DNA of 64,000 nt from assembly GCA_028386065.3 (NCBI GenBank), contig JAKUCV010000176.1:144938-208937 (forward strand), written 5' to 3'. Shown piece by piece: positions 34,858-45,941 of the stretch; the stretch's first letter is position 1; the number at the start of each line of letters is the position of its first letter. Position numbers and translations under genes: made by a program. Origin of the DNA: Turnera subulata (lineage: Eukaryota > Streptophyta > Magnoliopsida > Malpighiales > Passifloraceae). The notes beneath the pieces were generated by a model. It did not search any database and was not told where the DNA came from. It worked only from the letters and a program-made list of their open reading frames with translations.

Positions 34858-37800
34858 AGTTGGAGCATAGATATCAATCATGCCCAACTTGTCAGCTATT
34901 TTGTGGATTGTTTTACCTGTGACTGTCTTTGTGAGAACATCAGCTAACTGATCTTCCGATTTGATGAAATGGAAGCTTACAATCTTCTGATCAAGCTTTT
35001 CCCTAGTTAAATGACGATCAACCTCTACATGTTTGGTACGATCATGTTGAACTGGATTATGGGCGATCTCGGTAGCTGCTTTGTTGTCACAGTGTAACTT
35101 CATAGATGTGGAATGATTCACACCCAACTCCTCCAAGATACCTTTAATCCACAATAGTTCGTAAACACCATGGGCCATTACTCGATATTCCGCCTCAGCA
35201 CTAGATCTGGCAACAACTTTCTGTTTCCTGCTCTTCCATGTGATAAGGTTTCCCTCCACGAAAGTAAAATAGCCAGACATAGAACGTCTAGTAGTCTGAT
35301 CACCGGCCCAGTCTGAGTCTGTGTATCACTCAACTTCCCGACTGCCATTTTTTTAGAACAACACACCTTTTCCAAGAGACTTTTTAAGATATCAATAAAT
35401 TTGGTATACAACATCCAAATGTTCTACACTAGGTGAGTTCATGAATTGGCTGACAACACTCACAGCATAAGCAATATGTGGCCTTGTATGTGCCAAATAA
35501 ATTAGTCATCCGACTAGGCGATGATATTGAGTATTGTCCGTTGGAACTTGAACCGAAAAATTTGCCCAGTCTATAATTCACCTCATTCGGTGTTTCAACA
35601 GGCTTATAGGAGAACATACCTTTTTCGTTGAGAAGATCTAAAACATAATCTGTTGGGAAGGAAAAATGCCACATTCAGACCTGGCCACTTCAATCCCCAA
35701 AAAATACTTCAGTTGTCCCAAATCCTTCATCTCAAACTTGGTAGACAAGTATTCCGACAAAGCCTTCATCCCATTTGTGTCATCTCCTGACCATGTCATC
35801 AACATGCACAGTCAATACTGTCAATCTATCCTCCTTTTGTTTTATGAATAGAGTGTGGTCCAAGTTACTCTGACGGTATCCAAACTCTCTCATTGTGGTG
35901 GACAATCTTCCAAACCAAGGTCTTGGTGATTATTTCAGTCCATATAGGGACTTCTTCAACTTGCAAACATGATTTCTTGAACCCGGCCGGATTTCTGGAG
36001 GCACCTCTATGTATACTTATTCTTCTAGATCCCCATTAAGAAAGGCATACTTGACATCAAACTGCTGTAAAGGCCAATCTCGATTTGCTGCCAATGATAG
36101 AAAGATCCGAATAGTATTAAGTTTTGCAACCAGGGCAATTGTCTCCTAGTAGTCCACTCCAAATTTTTGTGTGTATCCCTTTACAGCCAGTCGAGCTTTG
36201 AATCTCTCAATACTTCCATCAGCTATGAATTTGATGGTGTACACCCATTTGCACCCAACAGTCCTGACTTCTTCAAGTAGTTGAACTAGATCCCATGTAC
36301 CGTTCTTTTTTAGGGCATCTAATTCTTCTTCCATTGCCTTCTTCCACCTTGGATTTGCCAAGCTTCCTGCACACTACTAGAAATAGATACAGTAGATAAT
36401 TGATCAACAGTAAGTGCATAAAGGTTTGTTAACCTATGATGGGATACATGATTGCTAATTGGGTATCTAGTTTTTGCTTTGGGGTTTGGTTCATAGAGTC
36501 TTTTTGGAATACCCTTATTACTTCTGGATGGATATCTCGGTATAGAATAAAAAATTACCTCCTGTGTGACATCCTCGGATGGATCAATGGCCAATGGCAT
36601 GGACGGGGTAAAATCTATACTTTTGAGACTTTCTCCCTCAAGAGCTGGTTCTAGATCATTCGGCTCGGATGGTGCCGAAACTGGTGGTACTGCCGGAGCA
36701 TTCGACAGCTCAGATGGTGTCGAAACTGGTGGTATCATAACCCATATATCTTCTTCTGATATTGGACCATTCGGCACAGGTGGTGAATCTGACAAACTTT
36801 AGTCACTCTCTCCCTGAAGAGAATTTTCTCCAGTTCTTCGTTGATAAAAAGGTCAGTTTCATGGAAGGTGACATCAAGGGTAACATATAGCTTCCTAGTA
36901 GTGGGATCATAGCACCGATACCCCTTTTGGGTTTTGGAATATCCTATAAAGACACATTTTGTGGCACAAGGATCAAGTTTGGTTTAGAGTGGTTTAGGGA
37001 TATGGACAAAAGCAGTACATCCAAAGATACGAGGCTCAATATTAATGAGATGGGGAATGGTGACTAAAGATTGGAGTTTCTGGAGTGGGGTTTGTAAGTC
37101 TATTACAATAGAAGGAGTCCTATTGAAAAGGTACGCAATGGAAAGAAGTGTTTCTCCCCAGTAAAGTCGGGGCATATTCATACCAAAAAGCTGGGCACGA
37201 ACCACCTCAAGTAACTGACAGTTTCTCCTCTCGGCTAGGCCATTCTGCTGGGGTGTGTAAGTACAGGAGGTTTGATGCTTAATGCCATGTGTTTTCAAGA
37301 AATCCTCAAAGGTTGACTCAAGAAACTCTGTACCGTTGTCAGATTGTAAAACACGGAATTGTTTTTGACACTGTGTATGAACTGTATTAAAGAAATCTTT
37401 AAAGGCTAGAAACAAATCACTCTTCTTCTGGAGTAAGGACACCTAAATCATACGAGTGCATTCATCAACAAAAGTGATAAAGTAACGAGCTTTTGAAAGA
37501 GAGGAAATTTTGGCAGGGCCCAAAATATTAGTGTGAATGATTGCAAAAGGTTCGTCACTTTTATTGAAACTAGGCAAATACGAAGTTCTATGACTCATGG
37601 CTAGTTCATAGGTATTACACTGAAAGTCAAACTCATTCAAATTTGTGAACAGTTGGGGACGCAATTTTTTATGATACCCAAATGACAAATGACCTAAACG
37701 ATGATGCCAAAGCCAAATGTTCTCCTTCCTTTGTACCAAGCTACTCACCGAGTTTGCTTGACACATTCTTGCCTTGTTAGGAAGATCCAGAAAGTACAAT

Positions 37801-39110
37801 TTACCCCGCCTAGTACCACGACCAAGAATCTTTGCGGATGGAATGTCCGAAAACTCACAATAAGAAGGCCAAAAAGTTACGGTACAAGACAAGCGAGAGG
37901 TAATTTGACTAACTGACAACAAATTATAGGCAAGAGAGGGAACTATTAACACGGGGTCTAAAGTGAGATCGTTAGAGAAGGTGAAAGTGCCTTCACCCAA
38001 AACCTGAGAAGTACCTCCATTGGCAGTGGATATGGATTTGTATTTGGAAGGATGAAGTGTGTTTAAAAGACTGGAGTTATTGGTCATGTGGTGTCAATTA
38101 TCCATGTATTATTTATATAGTAGCAGAATGAACAGAAGCATATTTTTGTTACCTATTTGACCAACATGTGCAGTGGGCTCACCGGTGTTTTCTAGTTCCA
38201 GACCATAAACCATTGCTCTCCTTTCCATTCTCTGTGGAGATTTTCGAGAAGGACCCCATCGTTCTGGATAGCCTATGAGCTTGTAGCACTGTTTCTTAGT
38301 GTGCCCTGGTTTCTTACAATAGTTACATGTCTCCTTAGGTCAGAACCGAGATTGATTCGCATGAATGGTGCCGAATCGGTCTGGTTGCCTTGGGATAAAA
38401 GAGCAGCGTTGTCAGAGGTTGAGCTTGTACCACTTATTGTCTTCCGTTGCTGTTGTTCATGCCGGACATATGCGTATGTAGTCTCCAAATCCATCTTTGG
38501 GTTTTTGCGCAGGGTTTCTCCATGGACTTGATCAAACTCTTAATCCAATCCGCTTAAGAAAATATGCACCTGAAGTCGAGCCGTCTCCGAGTGCATTTGA
38601 ACCACTCCTTCCACCGTCCCTTCTTGAGAGAGAGACCTATGATCTATTTCCTAAAAAATAGAGATTAGTTCATTATAGAAGGTAGATGAGGGCCTCTCAT
38701 TTTTCCTTCTTGTGAATGATCTTTGATTCAGTTCAAAGAAGCAAGTCTCTTCCGCACCATCGTAGAAGGTCTTCGAAACAGCTTCCCAAATCTCCTTCGC
38801 TGAGGGGAGCCGTATGAAGCGTTGCATCAATGACGGACTCATTCATTCAATGAGCCAAGTCTTCACCCGATTATTTTAGGTAATCGAAGTACTGTAGGCA
38901 GGATCTGAAGGAGCTGGTTTTACCTTTTCGCCGGTGATGTAACTGGCTTTGTCACGAGAAGCAATTCGCATCTCCATGAGTTGTGACCATAAGGAAAAAT
39001 TGGTTTCGTCAAGGACGACGGTGATCGGAAAATTTGCATTGTTCTGTTGGACAAAAATCTGTTGGGCTGAGGTTTTTCCCACGATTTCCCCGATATTGTT
39101 TTAAGGAATT
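34847..39110 (-). pseudogene. Copia Gag-Pol, minus strand, degraded
   Basis: In element order: the gag N terminus (39082-38876) and centre (38842-38651), and a knuckle CNYCKKPGHTKKQC near 38290-38335. Next come a protease C-terminal part and the GAG-pre-integrase motif HHRLGHLSF (38087-37443). The integrase follows, with the first triad position changed to N (AIIHTNILGP), then a TAG at 37441-37443 in a TGG position, then LQSDNGTEF and NGLAERR intact (37442-36984). A proline/serine linker is at 36795-36319. RT has KARLAVKGYTQ (36146-36361) and VHVDDMV near 35820, then a frameshift. RNase H ends at 34855 with SSAEAEYR, DNKAA and DRHLTREK. It cannot encode a working integrase. Confidence 0.88.
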
Positions 39111-39202
39111 GAAATGATGATTGTCTTTTGGTTTCGAGTTGGTAAGAACTAAATGTTCTTTACCAGAATCTTAACAAAGAGAAAATGAGCTAGGTTGAAC
39201 AA

Positions 39203-39217
39203 CCTGCTCCTCTACCA
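39203..39217 (-). promoter_or_regulatory. Primer binding site of minus copia element
   Basis: The minus strand reads TGGTAGAGGAGCAGG right after the LTR end, another variant of the initiator-Met-type PBS. Confidence 0.75.
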
Positions 39218-39501
39218 TGTTGAAATAAGAAGAACAAAGAAGAATGAAGTTTAGGAATTTTCTGATGATCTTATTAGCCCACAAGGCAATCCTTTTATAC
39301 ACAATTTCCTCTAACTATCAATGGAAGGTAACAATCTACACTAATTGCAATTGACTCCGATTTGGCATTGATGCCAAATCGCACTAATCTCTCCCAATCA
39401 CACTAACATCTGCTAATCACACTCATCATTCCTAATCATACTAATTACTCATTTAATCATACTAATTACTTATTTAATCACATTAATTACTCGTATTCAT
39501 A
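39218..39501 (-). repeat. 5' LTR of minus copia element
   Basis: 284 bp, starting TGTTGAAATAAG on the plus strand. The outer end is ATA where the partner LTR has ACA. Confidence 0.85.
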
Positions 39502-40835
39502 CGTTTAAACAAAATCCTCCCTTTACCATGGATCCAGTTAAAACAAAAGCAAAACACAATTAAAAAGAATAATAAATGAGATAATGCTTAGAAGATAGTG
39601 ACACTGACTAATGGGAGAGGGAGAAGGGATAATAGAATTAGATCTGAGGATTTGGAGCAAAGTAGGGATTGCTACGGGTGTTACTATTGAGGTTAGCGAG
39701 AAGGAAATAATGCGTTAGATTTTGGGGGTTGGATTTGAGGTGAAGGGTGGTCAGTGGTGGTATTGTAAGCTTCAGTGTTTTTTTTTTTTGTGTGTTTGGA
39801 ATATGATACAAAATAAAGGATGCGAGAAGAAGAGGAGAAGAGGCCGGGAGGAGAAGAGGTGGGGAAGAGAGGAGGAGAAGGATAAGAATAAGGATGTTGT
39901 GACCAGGGTTAATTAGAATAAAGAAGGGAAGAAAAAAACAAGAGGGGAAAATGGAATTTGGAATTAATACTTTCCACAAAATGATAAGGTTTATAGGCAG
40001 GAGTTTACCCTGAGATTTCAGCAATCATAATACGACGTCGTTCCTGTGCGAAAATCACGGTTGCTCATTGTCAGTTCAGCTATATATATTGGAGATGTTA
40101 CAAAAATAAATTTTTTTATCATTAAAAAAATATGACTACCTTATACTTAATAACAAAAATATATTTTTGAAAATTTTATTTAAGTAATTTGAATAAATAA
40201 TTTTTTATATACTGAAGAAATGAGTTTATGGGAAAAGAAATTTTAAAAAAATTAGTGTAACATTTATAAACTGTGGGATACCATATACATTTCTGAATCT
40301 CCATTATATTTTCTGGATTTTAATTCGAATTCGATGAAGCGGATTTCGGGAATAAAACATACTTGTAATTTTTTGATACTTGTAATTTTAAAATTTTTTT
40401 ATCTGGTTTAATTTTTTTACATGAACGATAGAAGACAAAAATTGACTAGACTTATCATTTATTAATTGTCAAACATGAAAATTAATTTTTTTTATTTTGT
40501 TTCAACAAAAAATCAATACTTTTATCCTCTCCTAGTCCAAGAAGTAGTAATATAATATTATTCTAACACAGATTCTTGTGTATTCCTCTAACTCATATAA
40601 TTTATAATATAAATTATATTGATTATTCTTATAAAAAATTAATTATAAATAATATACATGTATTTATAATTAGTATTCCTGATTAAAAAAGGATTCCAAC
40701 TAATATATATCTATCCATATTATGATATAAAAGACCTTATCTATTAATCTCTATTATGGTTATTAAGTATACCTAAGTAAACATAAACATGACATACTAC
40801 ATGTTAAATATTTAGTTTATTGTTAAAGAATGACT
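39502..40835. other. Non-coding spacer between elements
   Basis: A purine-rich block (39810-39960) is open on the minus strand only for compositional reasons. A TATA-like CTATATATATTGG lies at 40080, and the rest is AT-rich. I recognise no gene or element end. Confidence 0.5.
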
Positions 40836-42062
40836 TGTGAATCTGTTGATGATTAGGAAGATACTTAAGGTTAATTAAGTATGCTTAGTCCTAATTAAGT
40901 ATGATTATTAACATAAGGTATGGATTAAATTGTGGCATTGATTATACTATTATAATATGCCTTTAAATATAATTTAATATGTCAACTATTATTAAATAAT
41001 TAAATACACTAACTAGGTTTTGATTATGACAAACCTATACAAACCTATATATAGCATCTTGTGCTTCTAACCATGATTTGCAGCTCACACAAGTGCCCCA
41101 TCCGTGATCAACTCCTTGGAAGAAGAAATAAGTAGGATTGGAGAGTGTGTTAGTGCACATGAGATGTCGCTTTCATCAAAAGACATCCATGTGACATGAT
41201 TTGTTTAATACCTATGGGGAATGGCCAAACAAACCTAGTACCTACCCTTTTCGGGATTGATTCTGTGATAAAAGCAACCTTAAACAAATCAAAAGGCACC
41301 TGATTTCAGACTTCCTAGGATCAATCTAGGACTATGCTAAACAATGTCATCAATGGTCAAAAAGCTGCAGTCCGATGGGTCTCGTTCCAAAGCGTTGAAG
41401 AGACAACAGGGAAGAAGACCGTTGACACTCTAGCGCCTCTGACAACGGAACGGGCTGGAATGAAAGGGACAACTAACGGATCAATTTGAATTGAAATCAT
41501 CCCTCCTGCCTCTATATAATGGAAAGCTAATTCAAGGAAAAACTTAGAACTACCATACTAAGATTCCGAGTTAGAGCAAAATCCTGCAGTTCTCAAGTGA
41601 AACAAAAAGAGAGAGAGAAACTTTTTCCCTTGTTCACATACTTAGTTAAGCAACCATTTGGGAAAAGCAATGTACTTTTACATAGTGATAGCTTCTGCAT
41701 TTTATTCTGAGTGATTGTGTAAAAGCAAAGCTTGGGTGAGCTTTGTGGTGAGTGTTTAGGTTTGAGTTGAGCCTAAGGGAAAAAACCTGTATTAAAGGTT
41801 TTTTGGTTGAACCCTTGAAAAACTAAGGTTAGTGAAGGTTTAGAAATCTCAAGGGGGAATCCTTGAGTAGTGGATGTAGTCCTGCGTGTCGAACCACTAT
41901 AAATCGTATGTCCAATGATCTCTAACCCTTCCTCCTTGTGTGTTGATTAGTGTTCTTAAACACAAATCTCAAACACCTAAACACTTTGGCATTAAAGACA
42001 CCAAATCGGGTTTAATCCGAAAAGGCTAATTCACCCCCCCTCTTAGCCACTTTGGGCCAACA
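40836..42062 (+). repeat. 5' LTR of SIRE-like element
   Basis: 1227 bp, with GGTTTTGATTATGACAAA near 41025, TATATAATGG at about 41514, short hairpins downstream (for example arms CTCAAGG/CCTTGAG around GGGAAT at about 41850) and a C-run near the end. PBS TTGGTAGTGAAGCAAGG follows at 42064. Confidence 0.88.
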
Positions 42063-42118
42063 TTTGGTAGTGAAGCAAGGAATCTCCATTTGTGGATTAA
42101 CATCCAGGAGAAAAGATC

Positions 42119-42759
42119 TTGGCATTTGAGGGAAACAACATCAATAATGCACCCTTCTTCAATGGTCTCAACTTTCATCATTGGAAGTTTCGCATGAAGA
42201 CCATCCTTGAAGGAAAGGATCTTGAGATGTGGGAATTTTTAAATTCTTCTTACTCACGTCTAACCAAAGAGATGAAATCCTGGAGTGAAGCTGAAAGGAA
42301 GAAAGCCAAACTAGGTGCCCAAGCGAAGAATGAACTACTTTGTGGCATCAGTCAAGCCGAATTTGAAAAAGTTAGGTCATGCGAAATAGCACATGAGATT
42401 TGGAGTACTCTACGCATTGCGCATGAAGGAACTAACCAAGTCAAAGAATCAAAGATGAATCGGCTGATGAGAGAGTTCGAGCTTTTCCATATGTTGCCTG
42501 ATGAAACAATACAAGAACTTGATACAAGATTCACCATCTTGTGTAACAACTTGGCCTGTCTTGGCAAGACCATTACAAACAAAGAAAAGGTAACAAAAAT
42601 TTTTCGTTCTCTTCCTTCTGAATAGGAACCAAAGGTTACTGCTATTGAGGAAGCCAAAGACAAGAACACTCTCACTTACAATGATCTAATGGGGAGCCTC
42701 ATAGTTCATGGGTCAAAATTTGAAGAAGAGACAAAGAAAAAGAAGGACATAGCTCTCAA
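42119..42759 (+). pseudogene. SIRE-like gag, 5' part
   Basis: The frame opens with TTG at 42119 where an ATG is expected (FEGNNINNAPFFNGLNF follows), so the start codon seems lost. The UBN2-type gag core is present (WKFRMKTIL, EIWSTLRIAHEGTNQVKESK, LDTRF). TAG at 42623 stands where TGG fits (PSE-stop-EPKVTAI). The frame is then cut at codon KS by the nested element whose TSD GTCAA spans 42760-42764. It continues at 50837. Gag forms the virus-like particle in active elements. Confidence 0.85.
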
Positions 42760-43064
42760 GTCAATGTTAGGACTAATGCTTCCATGTTTCATTTCAGGGT
42801 TTTGATAATGACAAACTAACCAAAGCTCCATTCATGAATTCATTCCTTGAAGAAAAGCAAAAAGACATCAATCAATGAAGCACAAGTCTAAGACAAAGGA
42901 GTACAAGATTTGAAGCAACAAGGATGAAGATATATAGAGAGTTCATCTATAGGAAATCCTTGTAAATGGTAACTCAAGTACTCCAAGTTAATGCTCAAAC
43001 CAAAAATCATTTTCCTCATGCATTTCATAAATCATGTAAGTCATAAAACTGGTTTTTGAGTTCA

Positions 43065-43525
43065 AAACATCGATGTTCTTAGAACAACATCGATGTTGCA
43101 TCAAGTCGATTTTAAAATCTTTTTGGCAGTAGCAAGAAAACATCGATGTTGGATTATAAAACATCGATGTTCTTGTGACCGTTGGTCAAAACATCGATGT
43201 TTACAATCCAACATCGATGTTCATGAAAACCTGTCTTTGAAATAAAATTTTGCCGAAGCCAAAAAACATCGATGTTGGCCAATTAAACATCGATGTTTCA
43301 CAAAACATCGATGTTTCATTTTCCAACATCGATGTTCTGGCAAAGACCCTTTTTCATCATATTTTTGCGAAGCCAAAAAACATCGATGTTGCGATGAAGA
43401 ACATCGATGTTGTGTATGAAAACATCGATGTTCTAAAATGCAACATCGATGTTTTACTAGCCGTTGGCTCAATTATTTAAATGCAACGGCTAAACATCGA
43501 TGTTCTTGATCAAAACATCGATGTT
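43065..43525 (+). promoter_or_regulatory. Palindrome array, 16 ACATCGATGT sites (5' LTR)
   Basis: CpG centres at 43071, 43091, 43144, 43165, 43195, 43215, 43270, 43291, 43309, 43330, 43384, 43405, 43426, 43447, 43498 and 43519. Steps within pairs are 20-21 bp; recurrent longer steps are 72-75 bp (43071-43144, 43195-43270, 43309-43384, 43426-43498). The outer consensus is the 12-bp palindrome AACATCGATGTT. AACGG/CCGTT words lie at about 43179, 43460 and 43486. Confidence 0.92.
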
Positions 43526-43621
43526 GTGCCGTTATGGGCAGAAACCTTTTTCAGACAAACATGCTAAACTTTCATAAAGGTTTCAGAAATTGTTCCCAAT
43601 GATCATATGCATCTTTTAGAC

Positions 43622-43630
43622 TATAAATAG
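43622..43630 (+). promoter_or_regulatory. TATA box of 5' LTR
   Basis: TATAAATAG, 97 bp after the last palindrome; the hairpin chain starts about 200 bp downstream and so would lie in the transcript. Confidence 0.8.
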
Positions 43631-43820
43631 AGGCCTTAAACCTCATTTTCAGATTGATCAACTCACATCTACATTCAAGCATTCTTTGAAAATCATTCAA
43701 CAAATTTTTGAGCTATAACTTGTGAGAATTCTGAGTTGTTCAATAGAGCTTTCCTTTGTACTCATATCCACTCTATTAGAGAGTTTTGCTTGAGAGATTG
43801 TAAGTGTTATTCATACACCA

Positions 43821-44066
43821 CAAGGGAGGATTGTTCCCTTGAGAGAAGCCTTAAGGTGTGGTATCCTTAAGCAAGAGAGTAGGATTCTTGTGATTAGAAA
43901 TCCTAGAAAGTCTTGAAGTGAGGTATCTTCAAGCAAGTATATTGAGGTTCATGTGACTTGAACTCTCAGGTTGTAACGGTTTGTTAAGCACCCGTAAGCT
44001 TAACATAGATAGTGAAATCTTCAAGTGAGACTTGAAGGGCTGGATTAGCCACACTAGTAGAGTGTG
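43821..44066 (+). promoter_or_regulatory. Chain of about nine hairpins in R-U5
   Basis: Inverted repeats follow one another: CAAGGGA/TCCCTTG (43821-43841), CTTAAGG/CCTTAAG (43850-43871), TAGGATT/AATCCTA (43880-43905), CTTGAAG/CTTCAAG (43912-43933), GAGgTTCA/TGAACTC (43944-43965), GTTAAGC/GCTTAAC (43983-44004), CTTCAAG/CTTGAAG (44019-44037), GGCT/AGCC (44038-44050) and CACACT/AGTGTG (44050-44066). Loops are 5-12 nt; two read TGTGGTAT and TGAGGTAT. Related stems occur in the other LTRs of the family. Confidence 0.8.
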
Positions 44067-44193
44067 TGTGAACCAGGATAAATCTCTTGTGTCCTTCATT
44101 CTTTTAATTCCGCATTCAATTCCTGCTTATTTCGTTTTTATTCGATTATCGCTATTCACCCCCCCTCTAGCGAAGGGTCATTGTTCTAACAAT

Positions 44194-44206
44194 TGGTAGC
44201 GGAGCC
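44194..44206 (+). promoter_or_regulatory. Primer binding site
   Basis: TGGTAGCGGAGCC, two bases after the LTR end. Same variant as in both gypsy elements. Confidence 0.8.
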
Positions 44207-44246
44207 TAACTCTCTGAAAAACTTAACCGTTTGAGAGGTATTATCC

Positions 44247-45464
44247 ATGGCTTTTTCAAGTAATGTGTTTGCAGGAAACAATGAAGGACAGTCCGTCACC
44301 CGTCCACCATTGCTCAATGGCGCCAACTATACATATTGGAAGGAGAGGATGAGAGTCTTTATTCAATCCAACAACTTCACTCTCTGGCGGACAATAAAGA
44401 ACGGAGATCAAATTCCGACAAAGAGAGTTGGTGAAATTATGGTGGCTAAGACGGAAGAGGAGTATAATGCCGAGGACGTCAAGAAAGTTCAAAACAACTT
44501 CATGGCAATCAACATACTCCATTGTGCACTTAATCAAGAAGATTACCAAATGATTTCACGATGCACTACCGCCAAGGACATTTGGGATATGCTGGAAGTC
44601 ACCTATGAGGTAACAGAAAGTGATGATGAAACGAACTTCCAATGCCTCATGGCAAAGGAAGAAGAAGCAGAAGAGGTAAGTGATTCTGAACCTTCTAACC
44701 ATGATGAATTGCAAAACGCTTTTAATGAATTGTATGCTGAATATATTAAAATCTCTAAGATTCATTTAAAGCAAAAGAAACATATTGCTTCATTAGAAAA
44801 GAATCTAGAAGAGCTTACCTGTGAAAATGATAAATTGAAGGAAGAAAATAGGATTCTAGGCATGCCCAAAGAATCTGAATCATGTAAATCACTATATGAA
44901 CAAGTCACAGAACTTGAAAGAAAAACTAAGGAGTGTCCCTCATGCAATTCTTTGAATGAACAAAATGAGAAGTTATTATGTGAAAATGAAAAGCTTAGAG
45001 AAGAAAACAAGTTTTATGGGAAGAAGAGTGCTAACAAACCGGATAACTTAGAATGCACGACATGTAAACCCTTAAAGAAGCAAGTTGAAAATCTTGAGGC
45101 AACATTAAAGAAATTTAGCACCCCTCAGAAAAATTTAAATTCTATGCTAAACAATTTGCAATCAACTAAACATGGAATAGGTTTTAGAAACGAACCTAAA
45201 AGACCTAAAATCGAGCCTAGGAAGCATAAGGTTCAACCCAAGGGTCACCATGTTAGTAAAGTGCACAAATATGGACAGGATAATTATTATCAACCTAGAT
45301 GGATGCACAATCCAAATGTTATTTGCCATTACTGTAATAGAGTAGGACATATTGCTCCTGCTTGTTTTACTAGGCATAGACATTGGACTCGAAGTGAAGC
45401 CTATCGTCATCATGTCCCTAACACTCAAGGACCCAAAGAAATTTGGGTACCAAAAACCCATTGA
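44247..45464 (+). CDS. Gag of non-autonomous SIRE-like element, intact ORF with family-wide deletion
   Basis: 405 codons from an ATG in good context (ATCCATGG), 56 bp after the LTR. Residues 1-125 are the N-terminal half of a UBN2-type gag (PPLLNGANYTYWKERM, DIWDMLEVTYE). The frame then jumps directly to an acidic segment (DDETNFQCLMAKEEE) and a coiled-coil of about 150 residues with CENxKLxEEN heptads. Near residues 360-373 is a CCHC knuckle, CHYCNRVGHIAPAC, and the C terminus is GPKEIWVPKTH. Compared with the gag at 42119/50837 it lacks the second half of the gag core and the first knuckle. The minus-strand copy at 57464-58829 has the same deletion. In active elements Gag packages RNA; whether this short form does is unknown. 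Two further codon-size protease traces follow after the stop. Confidence 0.9.
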   Translation: MAFSSNVFAGNNEGQSVTRPPLLNGANYTYWKERMRVFIQSNNFTLWRTIKNGDQIPTKRVGEIMVAKTEEEYNAEDVKKVQNNFMAINILHCALNQEDYQMISRCTTAKDIWDMLEVTYEVTESDDETNFQCLMAKEEEAEEVSDSEPSNHDELQNAFNELYAEYIKISKIHLKQKKHIASLEKNLEELTCENDKLKEENRILGMPKESESCKSLYEQVTELERKTKECPSCNSLNEQNEKLLCENEKLREENKFYGKKSANKPDNLECTTCKPLKKQVENLEATLKKFSTPQKNLNSMLNNLQSTKHGIGFRNEPKRPKIEPRKHKVQPKGHHVSKVHKYGQDNYYQPRWMHNPNVICHYCNRVGHIAPACFTRHRHWTRSEAYRHHVPNTQGPKEIWVPKTH

Positions 45465-45503
45465 TTTGTTTTGCAGGTGTGCTTGAAGGCATCAAGTGTA
45501 CTT

Positions 45504-45533
45504 TAGTGCCTTGATTGCGGATGCTCCAAGCAC
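45504..45533 (+). pseudogene. Vestigial protease active-site motif at the pol deletion point
   Basis: In frame with gag, after its stop, the codons read stop-C-L-D-C-G-C-S-K-H. This is the SIRE protease start WYLDSGCSKH with TGG changed to TAG, TAC changed to TGC and DSG changed to DCG. Protease similarity ends right after it. The other family member retains WYLDCGCSK at 57398-57424. Confidence 0.8.
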
Positions 45534-45595
45534 ATAATCATGGAAGCATCCAAATTCGTAATTGATTCTTGGGGAATAAGCAAGCCGAGACATAA

Positions 45596-45703
45596 AAACA
45601 TCGATGTTTAGGAGCCAAACATCGATGTTGAGAGGACTTCAACTAGTATCATTCCCAACCGGCAGCATGGATCATCGATGTTTAGTATCAAAACATCGAT
45701 GTG
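45596..45703 (+). promoter_or_regulatory. Two palindrome pairs after gag
   Basis: Centres at 45602, 45623, 45676 and 45697 (steps 21, 53, 21; pair period 74). Directly after the last one is CAGGTAAGT, a perfect splice-donor consensus. Confidence 0.85.
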
Positions 45704-45941
45704 CAGGTAAGTACTCTAAACTTACTAAATTATTAACTTTGATGATTTGCGGTTCATGACAATTTCATCATACAAACAAACTAGAGTTTATTGATGTTCA
45801 TATCTTACAATCTTACAATACAATGACTCTTACGCACACTTTATATTACAATCATACTTAATAACATATCTTACAAAGACACATCTGAATAAAAACATGT
45901 TACACGCTCACACTAATTCATATGCTTATTACAATGCGCCT

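Larger units (their letters stand above)
27620..39501 (-). mobile_element. Ty1/copia element, minus strand, with nested gypsy in its 3' LTR
   Basis: The 5' LTR (minus strand) is 39218-39501. The 3' LTR is split into 27620-27842 and 34812-34846 by the gypsy insertion with its TSD. Flanks CGTGT (27615-27619) and CGTTT (39502-39506) form a TSD with one change. The internal part 34847-39217 carries gag, protease, integrase, RT and RNase H in copia order. The gag is of the UBN2_3 type (SLMQRFIRLPSAKEIWEAV). I do not assign a lineage name. Confidence 0.88.
42765..44191 (+). repeat. 5' LTR of non-autonomous element
   Basis: 1427 bp from TGTTAGGACTAATGC to GTTCTAACA. In order it holds the GGTTTTGATAATGACAAA arm, the palindrome array, a TATA box, the hairpin chain and a C7 run. 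It is almost identical to 49402-50831 except for a patch at about 43975-44105. Confidence 0.95.

Noticed and set aside
39638..40024. 128-codon minus-strand leucine-rich ORF
   Set aside because: A translation of a purine-rich tract on the plus strand. No signal peptide or domain pattern, and no neighbouring exon-like sequence.
43221..43480. ORFs rich in NIDV (plus strand) or HRC (minus strand) repeats, here and at 24077, 47039-47367, 49859-50118 and 59753-60220
   Set aside because: They are only translations of the palindrome AACATCGATGTT. Because the spacing is mostly 21 bp (a multiple of 3) and the motif is self-complementary, frames stay open on both strands. There is no start context, no conservation in spacers and the same pattern in every LTR.
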